A stretch of DNA of 64,000 nt, from positions 1-64,000 of the forward strand of contig PNLU01000002.1 in the NCBI GenBank assembly GCA_013823245.1, read 5' to 3'. Positions within the stretch are counted from its first letter, which is position 1, and every line of letters begins with the position of its first letter. The DNA is from Alcanivorax sp. (lineage in GTDB: Bacteria; Pseudomonadota; Gammaproteobacteria; Pseudomonadales; Alcanivoracaceae). Position numbers and translations under genes: made by a program. The notes under the pieces are model-generated. The model was not told the origin of the DNA. It ran no database searches and worked only from the letters and a program-made list of their open reading frames with translations. Positions 33,907-44,041 of this stretch are shown here, in pieces.

Positions 33907-34931
33907 AAGGCGCTGACATCCGCCAACTCGGCCATTCCCTCACCCAGCGCATCGGCTTGCGTCTGAGCTTGCTGGATGGCGGCATAATCCATGTCGCCCG
34001 TGATATCTGTATAGTGCGCCATGAATCGCAGAGTGCGCACCGTCACCCAGGCATAGGCCAGGCCCAACGTAAGCACTATCAACAGCAGGTTGGTGGCAGA
34101 CAACATGAACATCTTCCCGTGGCTGGCCTGCAGCGCAAAGCGCATATCACCCAGAGAGGAATGACTGACGACGTAGCGCATTTCTTCCACGCTGTACCAG
34201 TACCAGATCAGCAAAATTGCCAGCAGGATAATCACCCCCGCAATGATCCCCTCGCCGAAGGTCAGCCCGGAAAATGCCAGCACAAGGCCCGCGACAATGC
34301 CCACAAATGTGGCCCCGTAAGCCAACATGAAGCGCCCGATCAGATCGCTCCCTTGCCCGGTAAAGCCCGCTTGCTGGCTGCCGAACCAGGTATTGTTCAG
34401 CGCGTAGGAAGCAAGATGCATGCTCATATACGGCTTGTAGATGCCGAGTGTGAGACCGGTCAACAGGCTGTAGCCGAAGAACTTGAAACCGTACTCCACC
34501 GCCTTGCCCTGCAAACCGAAACGGATACCGCGCAAACGCGTGCGACTGAGTCGATAACGCGACGCCATATACAGCATCATGCCTATTGCAGCGGGTGACA
34601 TGATATAAGCCACCATGATGACGAGTATTCCCAGGATTTCGGACACCTGAAAGACCAGGAAAAGCGCGAGCATGACCAGCACCATAATGGCCATGGCACG
34701 CAGAAAACCCATAAACAGCTCGCCGCCCGTGCCGGTGTACTCCAGACGCTCCCCGTCAAACTCCATATGCGTCCACAGATAGCGCCGCACCCGGGCCTTG
34801 GCCCAGAAGTGGTAGATACCCAGTGTCACGACCTTGAGCAGTGTGTTGACCAGAAAGATCAGAAACAGCTCCATACCGGAGCCCAGATAAGCGAGGCGCT
34901 GAGCACGCCCCGGTTTGCCGTGAGTATCCAT
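33903..34931 (-). CDS. DUF898 (YjgN-like) membrane protein
   Basis: A 342-residue polytopic inner-membrane protein with six or so helices arranged in two repeats. The repeat motif is IYHFWAKARVRRYLW and again LAYAWVTVRTLRFMAH near the C-terminus; LRGIRFGLQGKA and SLGDMRFALQASHGK are further family marks. The frame opens at 34976; the ATG at 34931 has GGGG eight bases upstream and is preferred. First gene of the operon with the M48 protease and TM2 protein. Role unknown. Confidence 0.85.
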   Translation of the reverse strand: MDTHGKPGRAQRLAYLGSGMELFLIFLVNTLLKVVTLGIYHFWAKARVRRYLWTHMEFDGERLEYTGTGGELFMGFLRAMAIMVLVMLALFLVFQVSEILGILVIMVAYIMSPAAIGMMLYMASRYRLSRTRLRGIRFGLQGKAVEYGFKFFGYSLLTGLTLGIYKPYMSMHLASYALNNTWFGSQQAGFTGQGSDLIGRFMLAYGATFVGIVAGLVLAFSGLTFGEGIIAGVIILLAILLIWYWYSVEEMRYVVSHSSLGDMRFALQASHGKMFMLSATNLLLIVLTLGLAYAWVTVRTLRFMAHYTDITGDMDYAAIQQAQTQADALGEGMAELADVSAL

Positions 34932-35038
34932 CGGCATTTCCCCTTTATCATTCCCTTTTTTTATCAAGCCCGACAACAGGCTTGCCCCGCCCGGTTCGCT
35001 TTGCAGCGCCCCTCCGGACAGCTGGCATTATAGTCATG

Positions 35039-35053
35039 GCCAGACCGTCTGGC
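35039..35053. promoter_or_regulatory. Palindrome in the DUF898/rhodanese intergenic region
   Basis: GCCAGACCGTCTGGC: six-base arms around a 3-base centre. It lies within the 282-base divergent region 34932-35213, which otherwise holds no gene I can support. Possible operator; no regulator is suggested. Confidence 0.3.
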
Positions 35054-35213
35054 TGTAAGCCATATCGTACAAACGAACGTAAAACATCCCCACTCTCGCA
35101 TCTCACCGTATTCAGGTAGAAAAAACAGCATGTTAGGCTCGAAGAGTGGGTGGTTTACCAGCCCGAAAGAGAGCCGTGAACCCGTTCACAAACCAACTCG
35201 CAAGGAGGACGTT

Positions 35214-35540
35214 ATGACACCCCTGACGAGAGACGAGCTCAAAAAGATGAACGAGCAACAGCACGAGGATTTTGTCCTGATCAACGTGCTCGCGCCCTCC
35301 GCCTTCAACAAGGCGCATATCCGCACCTCGGTTAATGTGCCCGTGGATGAAGACGGCTTCGCGGAACGCGTTGAGAGCATCGCGGGTGACAAGGATCGCA
35401 AGATCGTTGTCTACTGCGCGAGCTTCGACTGCGATGCGTCAGAGCAGGCCGCAGAGAAGCTGGAGGCCGCTGGCTTTACAGCGGTTTATGACTATGAAGG
35501 CGGTACCCGCGACTGGTTCGCGCAGCGCAACGCTGCCTGA
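35214..35540 (+). CDS. Rhodanese-like protein
   Basis: A 108-residue single rhodanese domain. The active-site cysteine lies in VVYCASFDCDAS; HIRTSVNVPVDE and AVYDYEGGTRDW are conserved flanking motifs. The start at 35214 has a perfect AAGGAGG site, and the frame opens earlier at 35130. Probable sulfur transferase or sulfane carrier. Two bases separate its stop from the convergent pta stop. Confidence 0.9.
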   Translation: MTPLTRDELKKMNEQQHEDFVLINVLAPSAFNKAHIRTSVNVPVDEDGFAERVESIAGDKDRKIVVYCASFDCDASEQAAEKLEAAGFTAVYDYEGGTRDWFAQRNAA

Positions 35541-35542
35541 CA

Positions 35543-37624
35543 TTACTGGCGCTCCATCGCAGCCTGGATAGCCGTCAGCGCGATGGTGTAAACAATATCT
35601 TCCACCAGCGCACCCCGTGACAGATCGTTGACCGGCTTGTTCAGGCCCTGCAGCATCGGCCCGACGCTGACGCAGTTGGCGCTACGCTGCACCGCTTTGT
35701 ACGTAGTGTTGCCGGTATTCAGATCCGGGAAAATGAAAATCGTCGCCCGCCCTGCCACAGGGCTGTCCGGGGCCTTGTCGCGGGCGACGCTCTGGATCGC
35801 GGCGGCATCATATTGCAGGGGGCCGTCGATCAGGAGATCCGGGCAGCGCGCCTTGGCCAGGCGAGCTGCTTCGCGCACTTTTTCCACGTCACTGCCACTG
35901 CCGGATTCGCCGGTGGAATAGCTCACCATGGCCACACGCACCGGAATGCCGAAGGCCTCTGCGGAGCGGGCGCTCTGAATGGCAATTTCTGCGAGCTCTT
36001 CTGCGGTCGGATCGGGGTTTACCGCGCAGTCCCCATAGACCAGCACCTGATGTGGTAACAGCATGAAAAAGATCGAAGAAACCAGGTGATAACCCGGTGC
36101 AGCCTTGATCAACTGCAGCGCCGGTCGAATGGTATTGGCCGTGGTGTTCACAGCGCCGGACACCAGCCCGTCTACGTCCCCTTGCGCCAGCATCATCGTG
36201 CCCAGCACCACCGGATCTTCCAGTTGGGCCAGCGCCATGGGTTCGTTCAGCCCCTTGTTTCGGCGCAGCGCAACCATCGGCGCCACATACTTTTTCCGGA
36301 TATCCTCGGGGTCAATCACTTCCAGCGCATCGGGCAAGGTGATGCCCTGCGCACGCGCAACTTTCTCCACCTCCGCCGGCGGCGCCAGCAGGACGCACCG
36401 GGCAATGCCACGATTCTGGCATGTCACAGCCGCCTGGATGGTACGTGGTTCGCTACCCTCCGGCAGCACGATGCGTTTGTTGGCAGCTCTTGCCTGTTCT
36501 ACCAGCCGATAACGAAAGGCTGACGGGGAAAGCGTGGGCTCTTTCGGCATACCACAACGCGCCACCAGCCATTCGCTGTCCAGTCGCGCCGCCACGAAAT
36601 CCGTGACCTGTTGCGCCCGCTCTCGATCATCCACCGGAATCTCGCGGCTCATGCGATCCAGATTGGTGGCGGTGTCATAGGAGCCGGTCTCCACCGTCAT
36701 CACGGGCAGTCCGGCGTCCAGCGCGCCCTGGCACAGCGACATAATCCTCGGGTCCGGTTTGAAACCGGTGCACAACAACAGGCCCGCCAGTGGGACGCCC
36801 CGCGCTGCAGCCAGGCTGACCGCCAGAATGATGTCGTCCCGGTCTCCCGGTGTAACCACCAGCACCCGTGGCTGCAACAGCTCCACGGTATTAGCCACCG
36901 CTCGTGCGCAGAGTACAATTTTCTGGGCACGGCGTGTTTCATATTCGCCGGCATGAATAATCTCGGCCCCGAGCAGCTCTGCCACATCGCGGGTACGAGG
37001 CGCGCTCAGCATCTCGTCCCACGGGATGCTGCCCAGCAAACGGAAGCTGTTGTCCGCCATCTGCGGCAATCGCTCCCGCAGCCCGTCATGCAGCGCTTCG
37101 TTGCGGATCTTGTTGAGGATAACTCCCAGCACTCGCTCATGGCCCGGCCCGCCAAACTGGCGCGCGTTGATTTCAATCCGGTCAGCCAGCGCCTCGACAC
37201 TGTCGTTATCCGAGGCCGCCACCAGGATGACATCGCCGCCCACGCTACTGGCCAACTCCGCATTCAGCCGTTCGGCATAGCTGACTTTACGCGTGGGCAC
37301 CATGCCTTCCACCACCACAACATCATTGCCTTTGGCCGCCTCGTGAAAACGCTCCACGCCCTCTTGCAACAGATCCGACATGCGCCCTTCGCTGAGCAGC
37401 CGCTCGGCCCGCGCCAGCGGCAAAGGCTCTGGAGGCGTCACCCCCAGTGTCGCCGCGACCAGCGCTGAGGAGCGCTCCGGCCCGCTGTCTCCATGCTGGT
37501 TCTGCGCAATCAGTTTGCAGAATCCGACCTTGAGCCCGGCACGCTCCAGTGCGCGAATCAGTCCCAGGCTGGCTGAGGTGAGGCCGACCCCGAAGCCGGT
37601 GGGTGCGAGAAAAAATACCTGCAT
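35543..37624 (-). CDS. pta: Phosphate acetyltransferase
   Basis: Converts acetyl-CoA and phosphate to acetyl phosphate. The 693-residue length is the long form with an N-terminal P-loop (BioD-like, FFLAPTGFGVGLTSASLGL) domain, a central DRTGG domain, and the catalytic PTA domain from about residue 370 (RIVLPEGSEPRTI, NTTANTIRP, ATIFIFPDLNTGN). The ATG shares a base with the ackA stop (TAATG), so the pair is co-translated with ackA first. Firm call. Confidence 0.96.
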   Translation of the reverse strand: MQVFFLAPTGFGVGLTSASLGLIRALERAGLKVGFCKLIAQNQHGDSGPERSSALVAATLGVTPPEPLPLARAERLLSEGRMSDLLQEGVERFHEAAKGNDVVVVEGMVPTRKVSYAERLNAELASSVGGDVILVAASDNDSVEALADRIEINARQFGGPGHERVLGVILNKIRNEALHDGLRERLPQMADNSFRLLGSIPWDEMLSAPRTRDVAELLGAEIIHAGEYETRRAQKIVLCARAVANTVELLQPRVLVVTPGDRDDIILAVSLAAARGVPLAGLLLCTGFKPDPRIMSLCQGALDAGLPVMTVETGSYDTATNLDRMSREIPVDDRERAQQVTDFVAARLDSEWLVARCGMPKEPTLSPSAFRYRLVEQARAANKRIVLPEGSEPRTIQAAVTCQNRGIARCVLLAPPAEVEKVARAQGITLPDALEVIDPEDIRKKYVAPMVALRRNKGLNEPMALAQLEDPVVLGTMMLAQGDVDGLVSGAVNTTANTIRPALQLIKAAPGYHLVSSIFFMLLPHQVLVYGDCAVNPDPTAEELAEIAIQSARSAEAFGIPVRVAMVSYSTGESGSGSDVEKVREAARLAKARCPDLLIDGPLQYDAAAIQSVARDKAPDSPVAGRATIFIFPDLNTGNTTYKAVQRSANCVSVGPMLQGLNKPVNDLSRGALVEDIVYTIALTAIQAAMERQ

Positions 37625-38871
37625 TACGTCCCTCTTTCTGTCTGGCTGTCTGCATCAAGGCAGGCCAGCGATTCCGTGGCAATCTGGCGCTCCTCATCGG
37701 TCGGCACTACCAGAATATGTATGGATGCCGGCGCTTTTTCGATCGCACCGGCCACACCGCGCACGCAGCGCTGGTTGGCCTCGTCATCCAGTGCCAGGCC
37801 CAGCATGCCCAGGTGGGCGATGGTGGTGGCGCGAATCAGCGGCGAGTTTTCACCAATGCCGCCGGTAAAGATGACACCATCAAGTCGCGTCAGGGCGCAG
37901 CACATGCCGGCCAGGGACTTCGCCAGCCGGTAGCAGAATACTTCGATGGCCAGTGTCGCGCCGTCATGGCCTTGCGAGCGCGCCTGTTCCAGCTCGCGCA
38001 TATCATTGCTTAACCCGGACAAACCGAGCAGCCCGCTCTCACGGTTCAGCACCGCATCAATTTTTTCCAGCGACCAGCCCAGGGTGCGACCAAGAAAACC
38101 ATGCAGGTTGGGATCGACATCCCCGCTGCGGGTGCCCATGACCAGCCCTTCCAGCGGGGTAAATCCCATGCTGGTATCAAGGCTGACGCCGGCCTGGACC
38201 GCACAGGTCGAACAACCATTGCCCAGATGCGCGGACACCCAGCCACTGTCTGCGGGCGACAGGCCCGTCATCCGCGCGGCCTCTGCGGTGACATAGCGGT
38301 GACTGGTTCCATGAAAACCGTAACGCCGGACCCGTTGCTCCGTGTACAGCGCTTCCGGCAGGGCATAACGGTAGGCATGCGCTGGCATGCTCTGATGGAA
38401 TGCCGTGTCGAATACCGCGATATGCGGCAACTGCGGGAACAGCGCGGTGGCCGCTTCGATGCCCATCAGATTGGCCGGATTATGCAGCGGCGCCAGCGCC
38501 GCTGCGTCTTCGATGGCCTGACGTGCGGCATCGTCAATCCGGCAGGCAGCGGTAAAGTGCTCGCCACCATGTACCACCCTGTGGCCCACGGCTGTCAACC
38601 GGTCGCCGGCGTATTCGCGCACCACGGGCAGCAATGCCTCCATCGCCCGCCGGTGATCCGCCTTGCCCAGGGTGCGTTCCTGCCGGGGCGATGATCCATC
38701 GCCCTGTTGCCAGCGCAGCCAGGCTTCATTGCTGCCAAGCCGGTCTGCCAGGCCGTGTAATACAAATCCGCTGCGCTGCTCGTCCACCAGCGCAAACTTG
38801 ATCGACGAACTGCCGCAGTTGATCACCAGCACAAGCCGTGAGGCGTGTTCTGACGACGAGTGTTCTAACAT
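37624..38871 (-). CDS. ackA: Acetate kinase
   Basis: Interconverts acetyl phosphate and acetate with ATP. Motifs: [13 protein letters not shown] at the N-terminus, [50 protein letters not shown] and FTGGIGENS. The 415 residues are close to the usual length. It leads the ackA-pta operon. Firm call. Confidence 0.97.
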   Translation of the reverse strand: MLEHSSSEHASRLVLVINCGSSSIKFALVDEQRSGFVLHGLADRLGSNEAWLRWQQGDGSSPRQERTLGKADHRRAMEALLPVVREYAGDRLTAVGHRVVHGGEHFTAACRIDDAARQAIEDAAALAPLHNPANLMGIEAATALFPQLPHIAVFDTAFHQSMPAHAYRYALPEALYTEQRVRRYGFHGTSHRYVTAEAARMTGLSPADSGWVSAHLGNGCSTCAVQAGVSLDTSMGFTPLEGLVMGTRSGDVDPNLHGFLGRTLGWSLEKIDAVLNRESGLLGLSGLSNDMRELEQARSQGHDGATLAIEVFCYRLAKSLAGMCCALTRLDGVIFTGGIGENSPLIRATTIAHLGMLGLALDDEANQRCVRGVAGAIEKAPASIHILVVPTDEERQIATESLACLDADSQTERGT

Positions 38872-38960
38872 GGCGTTGCTCCAGCCTGCTCTCTCTACAG
38901 GCCTACCTTAACGCCCCGCCACGCATTTGTCCGGCACGGTTACGCTGGCGCCACCGGAAC

Positions 38961-38988
38961 AAAAAAAGGGCGCCCGAGGGCGCCCTTC
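38961..38988 (-). terminator. Rho-independent terminator of glnK-amtB
   Basis: On the minus strand: AAGGGCGCCC, a 2-base turn, GGGCGCCCTT and a run of T. It lies 26 bases after the amtB stop. This is a textbook intrinsic terminator. Confidence 0.93.
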
Positions 38989-39013
38989 ATGTTTCCGGAC
39001 TGTCGTTGGCAGA

Positions 39014-40255
39014 TCAGCTGCCCTTGACGAATTCCGGGTAGGCTTCCATACCGCAGTCGGCGAGGTCCATACCGGCGTACTCGTCTTCCTCGGAGACCCG
39101 GATGCCCATGACCGCCTTGAGGATGCCCCACACGATCAGGCTGGTGAAGAATACCCAGACGAAGATCGTCAGGCCGCCAATGATCTGGCCGGAGAAGCTG
39201 GCGTCGCCTGTTACCGGTACCAGCATCAGACCCAGGATACCGCAGGTGCCGTGTACGGAGATGGCACCGACCGGATCGTCGATCTTCAGCTTGTCCAGGG
39301 TCAGGATGGAAGCCACCACCAGCAGACCGCCCATGGCACCGAAGAGGGTGGCCAGCAGCGGAGTCGGGGTGTCCGGACCTGCAGTGATGGTCACCAGGCC
39401 AGCCAGCGCGCCGTTCAGCAGCATGGTCAGGTCAGCCTTGCCGAACAGGATGCGAGCCAGGATCAGCGCGCCCAGACCACCACCTGCCGCAGCAGCGTTG
39501 GTGTTCATGAACACGATGGCGACATCGTTGGCAGCGTCCGCAGAGGCCGTAGCCAGCACCGAACCACCGTTGAAGCCGAACCAGCCCATCCACAGGATGA
39601 AGGTACCCAGGGTCGCCAGCGGCAGGTTGGCACCCGGAATGGCGTTCACCTGGCCATTGGCGCCGTACTTGCCTTTACGGGCGCCCAGCAGCAGAACACC
39701 CGCCAGCGCTGCAGCTGCACCGGCCATGTGCACGATGCCGGAACCTGCGAAGTCAGAGAAGCCCAGCGCATCCAGGTCGTACATGCCGAACACCGGCTCG
39801 CCGCCCCAGGTCCAGGAACCGGACATCGGGTAGATAAAGCCAGTCATAACGACAGCAAACGCCAGGAAAGCCCACAGTTTCATGCGCTCAGCGACCGCAC
39901 CGGACACGATGGACATGGCCGTGGCCACAAACACCACCTGGAAGAAGAAGTCAGAAGACGGTGCGTAGGTTTCTTCAGCCACGTACGCGAAGCCTTCTTC
40001 AACACCCTTGTCCATGATGCCGGACAGGAAGAAGCCGCCGTCGTACATGATGGCGTAACCACACACCATGTACATGGTGCAGGCCACTGCGAACAGTGCC
40101 ACGTTCTTGGTCAGGATCTCGGTGGTGTTCTTGGCACGCACCAGACCCGCTTCGAGCATGGAGAAGCCGGCGGCCATCCACATTACCAGCGCGCCGCATA
40201 TCAGGAAGTAGAAAGTATCGAGCGCAAACTGCAGCTCTGAGATTTGGTATTCCAC
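39014..40255 (-). CDS. amtB: Ammonium transporter AmtB
   Basis: A 413-residue ammonium channel with eleven expected helices. Motifs: DTFYFLICGALVMWMAAGF, FVATAMSIVSGAVAERM, the pore-lining GWFGFNGGS and the SVHGTCGI segment with conserved pore His. The start is GTG at 40255 with GGAGGG seven bases upstream. It follows glnK in one operon and ends in a strong terminator. GlnK is expected to block it when nitrogen is ample. Firm call. Confidence 0.97.
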   Translation of the reverse strand: MEYQISELQFALDTFYFLICGALVMWMAAGFSMLEAGLVRAKNTTEILTKNVALFAVACTMYMVCGYAIMYDGGFFLSGIMDKGVEEGFAYVAEETYAPSSDFFFQVVFVATAMSIVSGAVAERMKLWAFLAFAVVMTGFIYPMSGSWTWGGEPVFGMYDLDALGFSDFAGSGIVHMAGAAAALAGVLLLGARKGKYGANGQVNAIPGANLPLATLGTFILWMGWFGFNGGSVLATASADAANDVAIVFMNTNAAAAGGGLGALILARILFGKADLTMLLNGALAGLVTITAGPDTPTPLLATLFGAMGGLLVVASILTLDKLKIDDPVGAISVHGTCGILGLMLVPVTGDASFSGQIIGGLTIFVWVFFTSLIVWGILKAVMGIRVSEEDEYAGMDLADCGMEAYPEFVKGS

Positions 40256-40321
40256 GGTGCAACCCTCCGAATGGAAGCGTCAGTCAACTAATTTAGGCAT
40301 GGATCGTTGGTTGACGGTGTT

Positions 40322-41034
<713 letters not shown>

Positions 41035-41283
41035 ATGAATGACGTCCCCCTGATTGATCGCCTGGTGGCCGATATCAGCCAGCGCCTTCCCGCTGGCCTC
41101 GGCGAATTCCGCGAAGAGGTCGAGCGCAACGTGCAGGCGGTATTGCGCGAGGCCATCGGTCGGCTTGATCTCGTCAGCCGGGAAGAATTCGACATCCAGC
41201 AGCAGGTGCTGGCCCGCACCCGTGAGAAACTGGAAGCCCTGGAGCGTCAGGTCGCGGCCATGGAGCACCAGGACCGTCCCTGA
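41035..41283 (+). CDS. ubiK: Ubiquinone biosynthesis accessory factor UbiK
   Basis: An 82-residue BMFP-domain protein (PF04380). MNDVPLIDRLVADISQRLP, then a helix and a C-terminal coiled coil (QQQVLARTREKLEALERQV). UbiK helps ubiquinone synthesis at the membrane by binding UbiJ. The ATG at 41035 has a TTG six bases upstream in frame; ATG is preferred. Its stop overlaps the ankyrin gene start (TGATG). Confidence 0.92.
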   Translation: MNDVPLIDRLVADISQRLPAGLGEFREEVERNVQAVLREAIGRLDLVSREEFDIQQQVLARTREKLEALERQVAAMEHQDRP

Positions 41284-42299
41284 TGCGCACCCTGCTGTAC
41301 CTGATCGCGGTGCTGGCCTCCGCCGGCTCCGCCCTCCACGCTCTGGCCGACGACCCCACAGACGCCCTTGCCCAGGCCTTGCGCGCCGGGGCAGCGGACG
41401 AAGTGCTGAAGGCGTTGCACCAGGACGGTGCAGACATCGCCCTGCTGGCCCAGCGACACCCCTCCCTCCTGGCAGACCTGCACGCCGAGCGCCGTGCCAC
41501 GGCCACCTGGCTGCTGGGCGCAGGCTTTCCACCGGATCTGCCCGACGCCCGCGGTGACACCGCGCTGTATCACGCGGTGCGCCACGATGACCTGCAGCGT
41601 GTGCAGGCTCTGCTTGATGCCGGAGCGCAACCGGAACCCGAACTGCTGCGCCAGAGCCTGCGCAACGCGCGCCTGCCGCTGATTCGCACCGTGGCCGAGG
41701 CGCTGCCCGACCGCCACCAGTCGGCGCCCGACCTGCTGGCTGCCTATCTGGGCGAAGGCGGGCAAAACATGGCCATGGTGGAATGGCTGCTGCTGGACGG
41801 CGCTGATCCGGATGTTCGCAACGCGCTGGGCGACACAGCCCTGCTCGCTGCAGCACGGCTCGGTCGGCATGATCTGGTCCATCTGCTGCTGGCACACGGC
41901 GCGAACCCCCATGCTGTCAGTGCCGGGGGCTGCGATCTGCACTGCTTCTACCGGCATGGTCCGGGCAGCGCCAGCAGCCGCTGGCGACAACCGCTGCCGG
42001 AGATCAACCAGCGCCCGGTGGCCTTTCTGGTGCTGGCCACCATGCCCATGTCTCTGGGCTACTTCGTGCTGGCCGGCGTGCTGCTGTATCGGCGCCGACC
42101 GCTGCTGCCGATTACCGTCATCGCCCTGCTGGCGATGCTGGCCACCACACTGATCGCCACCACCCTGTTCTATGAATGCGCCCCCTGCCTGTTGCCTCCG
42201 GGAGCAAGTCAGTTTGCACTCACATCCGCTCTGACCCTTGCATTGTCTTTGGGTGGCTGGCTAGCCTGGCATTTCAGACCCTACAGTCGCCGATTCTGA
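41283..42299 (+). CDS. Secreted ankyrin-repeat membrane protein
   Basis: A 338-residue protein: signal peptide (about 1-22, HALADDP), ankyrin repeats (GDTALYHAVRHDDL near 92-105 and GDTALLAAARLGRHDL near 183-198), then two or three C-terminal helices (about 245-267, 272-292 and 309-330). The repeat region would face the periplasm. Coupled to ubiK by overlapping stop/start. Ankyrin proteins mediate protein contacts; no partner is suggested. Confidence 0.78.
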   Translation: MRTLLYLIAVLASAGSALHALADDPTDALAQALRAGAADEVLKALHQDGADIALLAQRHPSLLADLHAERRATATWLLGAGFPPDLPDARGDTALYHAVRHDDLQRVQALLDAGAQPEPELLRQSLRNARLPLIRTVAEALPDRHQSAPDLLAAYLGEGGQNMAMVEWLLLDGADPDVRNALGDTALLAAARLGRHDLVHLLLAHGANPHAVSAGGCDLHCFYRHGPGSASSRWRQPLPEINQRPVAFLVLATMPMSLGYFVLAGVLLYRRRPLLPITVIALLAMLATTLIATTLFYECAPCLLPPGASQFALTSALTLALSLGGWLAWHFRPYSRRF

Positions 42300-42309
42300 G
42301 CACGAACTC

Positions 42310-42371
42310 TTGCCGCCTGCTCAGGCAGCGCTATAATGCGCTCCAATTACTGTACCAACCAGACGGTACAG
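42310..42371 (+). promoter_or_regulatory. Promoter and operator of the TetR-RND operon
   Basis: The -35 is TTGCCG (42310-42315) and the -10 is a perfect TATAAT (42332-42337), 16 bases apart. Downstream the inverted repeat CTGTACC (42350-42356) and GGTACAG (42365-42371), with 8 bases between, covers the start of transcription by position. This is the expected operator for the TetR gene that follows at 42391. Confidence 0.8.
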
Positions 42372-42390
42372 AACAGATGGGAGACAGACG

Positions 42391-42966
42391 ATGCGGCGGC
42401 GCAAGCCTTCCCCCGGTGAGCCCAACACCCGGGACCAGATTCTGGATGCTGCACAGCAGATTGCCGCCTCACAGGGCGCAGGCCATGTGACACTGGATGC
42501 CGTGGCCCGGGAAAGCGGTCTGAGCAAGGGTGGCGTGCTGTATCACTTTCCGAACAAGGACGCCCTGATCAACGGCATGCTGGAACGACTGATCGTGCGT
42601 AACGCGGCCGCCCGGGAAGCCCTGGAGCAGTCACTGACCGATCGCCCTCATTCGATCCTGCGCGCCATGATGCATGCGCGCGCGCCCGAGCATCGCGCTC
42701 TGGACCCGGATGTCGCCATGGCCGTGCTGGCCGCCGCTGCCGAAAAACCGCAACTGCTGGACCCGATGCGCGAGCACATCCGGCAGCTCTATGAACGCAT
42801 TGTAGACCAGCACAAAGACGGTGATCTGGATCTGGCCCTGTTGCTCTGGGCAACAGCTGACGGATTGCTGTTTCAGGATTTGCTGGCACTCTCGCCGCTG
42901 GACCCGGATCACCGCCAACGCCTGGATCGTCGCTTGCTGGCCCTTACCGAGGAGCTGTTGTCATGA
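42391..42966 (+). CDS. TetR-family repressor of the efflux operon
   Basis: A 191-residue TetR protein. N-terminal helix-turn-helix RDQILDAAQQIAASQGAG to VARESGLSKGGVLYHFPNK (about 14-58), then a ligand domain resembling the C-terminal domain PF17937. The stop overlaps the RND adaptor start by four bases. Autorepression through the palindrome 42350-42371 is likely. Confidence 0.9.
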   Translation: MRRRKPSPGEPNTRDQILDAAQQIAASQGAGHVTLDAVARESGLSKGGVLYHFPNKDALINGMLERLIVRNAAAREALEQSLTDRPHSILRAMMHARAPEHRALDPDVAMAVLAAAAEKPQLLDPMREHIRQLYERIVDQHKDGDLDLALLLWATADGLLFQDLLALSPLDPDHRQRLDRRLLALTEELLS

Positions 42967-44030
42967 ATACCCTGCGCCATCTTTCCGTAATACTGGCCAG
43001 CGTCGCCAGCCTGTTGCTGCTCAGCGCCTGCGGCGACACCCCGCCGGACGACGGCGAGGCCGGGCTGCGCCCGGTGCGCGTCATGACGGTGGGGGCCGGC
43101 GACGCCCTGACCAGTCGGCGTTTTGTCGGCCGCGTGGATGCAGTCAGCACCGTGGATCTGTCTTTCCAGGTCGGTGGCCGCATCGCCGAATTGCCGGTGC
43201 AGCAGGGCAGCGTTGTGCCCGTCGGCAGACTGATTGCCGCTCTGGATCCGGCTGATTACCGCCTGGCCTTGCGTGAAGCAGAAGTGCAGCGCGAACAAGC
43301 CAGCCGGGACCTGGAACGCCAGCGCACCCTGCTGGAACGTGGCACCGTGTCACCGGCGGCGTTCGACCAGGCCAAGACTCAATACGATCTGGCCGAGGTC
43401 GCTCTGGATAATGCCCGCCGCAACCTGTCCTACACCCGCATCACGGCGCCTTTCGATGCGCTGGTCACACGCCGTCTGGTCGACCGGCACACCAATGTGC
43501 AACCCAACACCACCGTAGTCCGCGTGCAGGATGTCACCGAGCTGCGCGTGCACATCAATGTGCCCGAACATCTGGTGCGCATCTCCAGCGAAACGTCGCT
43601 GTTCGATGTCAGCGCCTTTTTCTCGCAGCACCCGGACCAGCCGTTCAAGCTGGAATACCGCGAGCACGAAACGGAACCTGATGCGGTGACACAGACCTAT
43701 CAGGTCAGCTTCGGCATGCCACGCCCGGAAGACTTCAATGTGCTGCCCGGCATGACCGTCACGGTGGAAATTCGCACCCGTGGCGCCCAGGCCGACACAC
43801 GTTTCCAGGTGCCGGTGGGCGCGCTGGACATGACCGCAGAGGGCGAATTCCGTGTCTGGGTATATGACCCGGAGCAACGCACCGTGTCCCCGCGCCCGGT
43901 CGAAGTTGGCCTGCTCGGGCTGGATCAGGCGACCGTTATCGATGGTCTGGAAGCAGGCGACATGCTGGTGACTGCAGGGACGGTGTTCCTGCGTGACGGC
44001 ATGCGCGTGCGCCCGTTCGAAAAATACTGA
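42963..44030 (+). CDS. RND efflux periplasmic adaptor lipoprotein
   Basis: A 355-residue membrane-fusion protein with a lipoprotein signal (LLSAC, Cys23). Domains in order: barrel-sandwich/lipoyl half (VDLSFQVGGRIAELPV), a coiled-coil hairpin (about 97-140), the second lipoyl half (NLSYTRITAPFDALVTRRLV), a beta-barrel and the membrane-proximal domain. It links the RND pump to an outer-membrane channel that is not encoded here. Start overlaps the TetR stop. Confidence 0.93.
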   Translation: MNTLRHLSVILASVASLLLLSACGDTPPDDGEAGLRPVRVMTVGAGDALTSRRFVGRVDAVSTVDLSFQVGGRIAELPVQQGSVVPVGRLIAALDPADYRLALREAEVQREQASRDLERQRTLLERGTVSPAAFDQAKTQYDLAEVALDNARRNLSYTRITAPFDALVTRRLVDRHTNVQPNTTVVRVQDVTELRVHINVPEHLVRISSETSLFDVSAFFSQHPDQPFKLEYREHETEPDAVTQTYQVSFGMPRPEDFNVLPGMTVTVEIRTRGAQADTRFQVPVGALDMTAEGEFRVWVYDPEQRTVSPRPVEVGLLGLDQATVIDGLEAGDMLVTAGTVFLRDGMRVRPFEKY

Positions 44031-44041
44031 AGGAGGCCATC

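Noticed and set aside
35130..35213. An N-terminal extension of the rhodanese-like protein from 35130
   Set aside because: The strong AAGGAGG site directly before the ATG at 35214 and the length of the domain favour the shorter form.
38927..40240. A 437-residue antisense frame across amtB
   Set aside because: Opposite strand of a certain ammonium transporter; composition is that of reversed codons.
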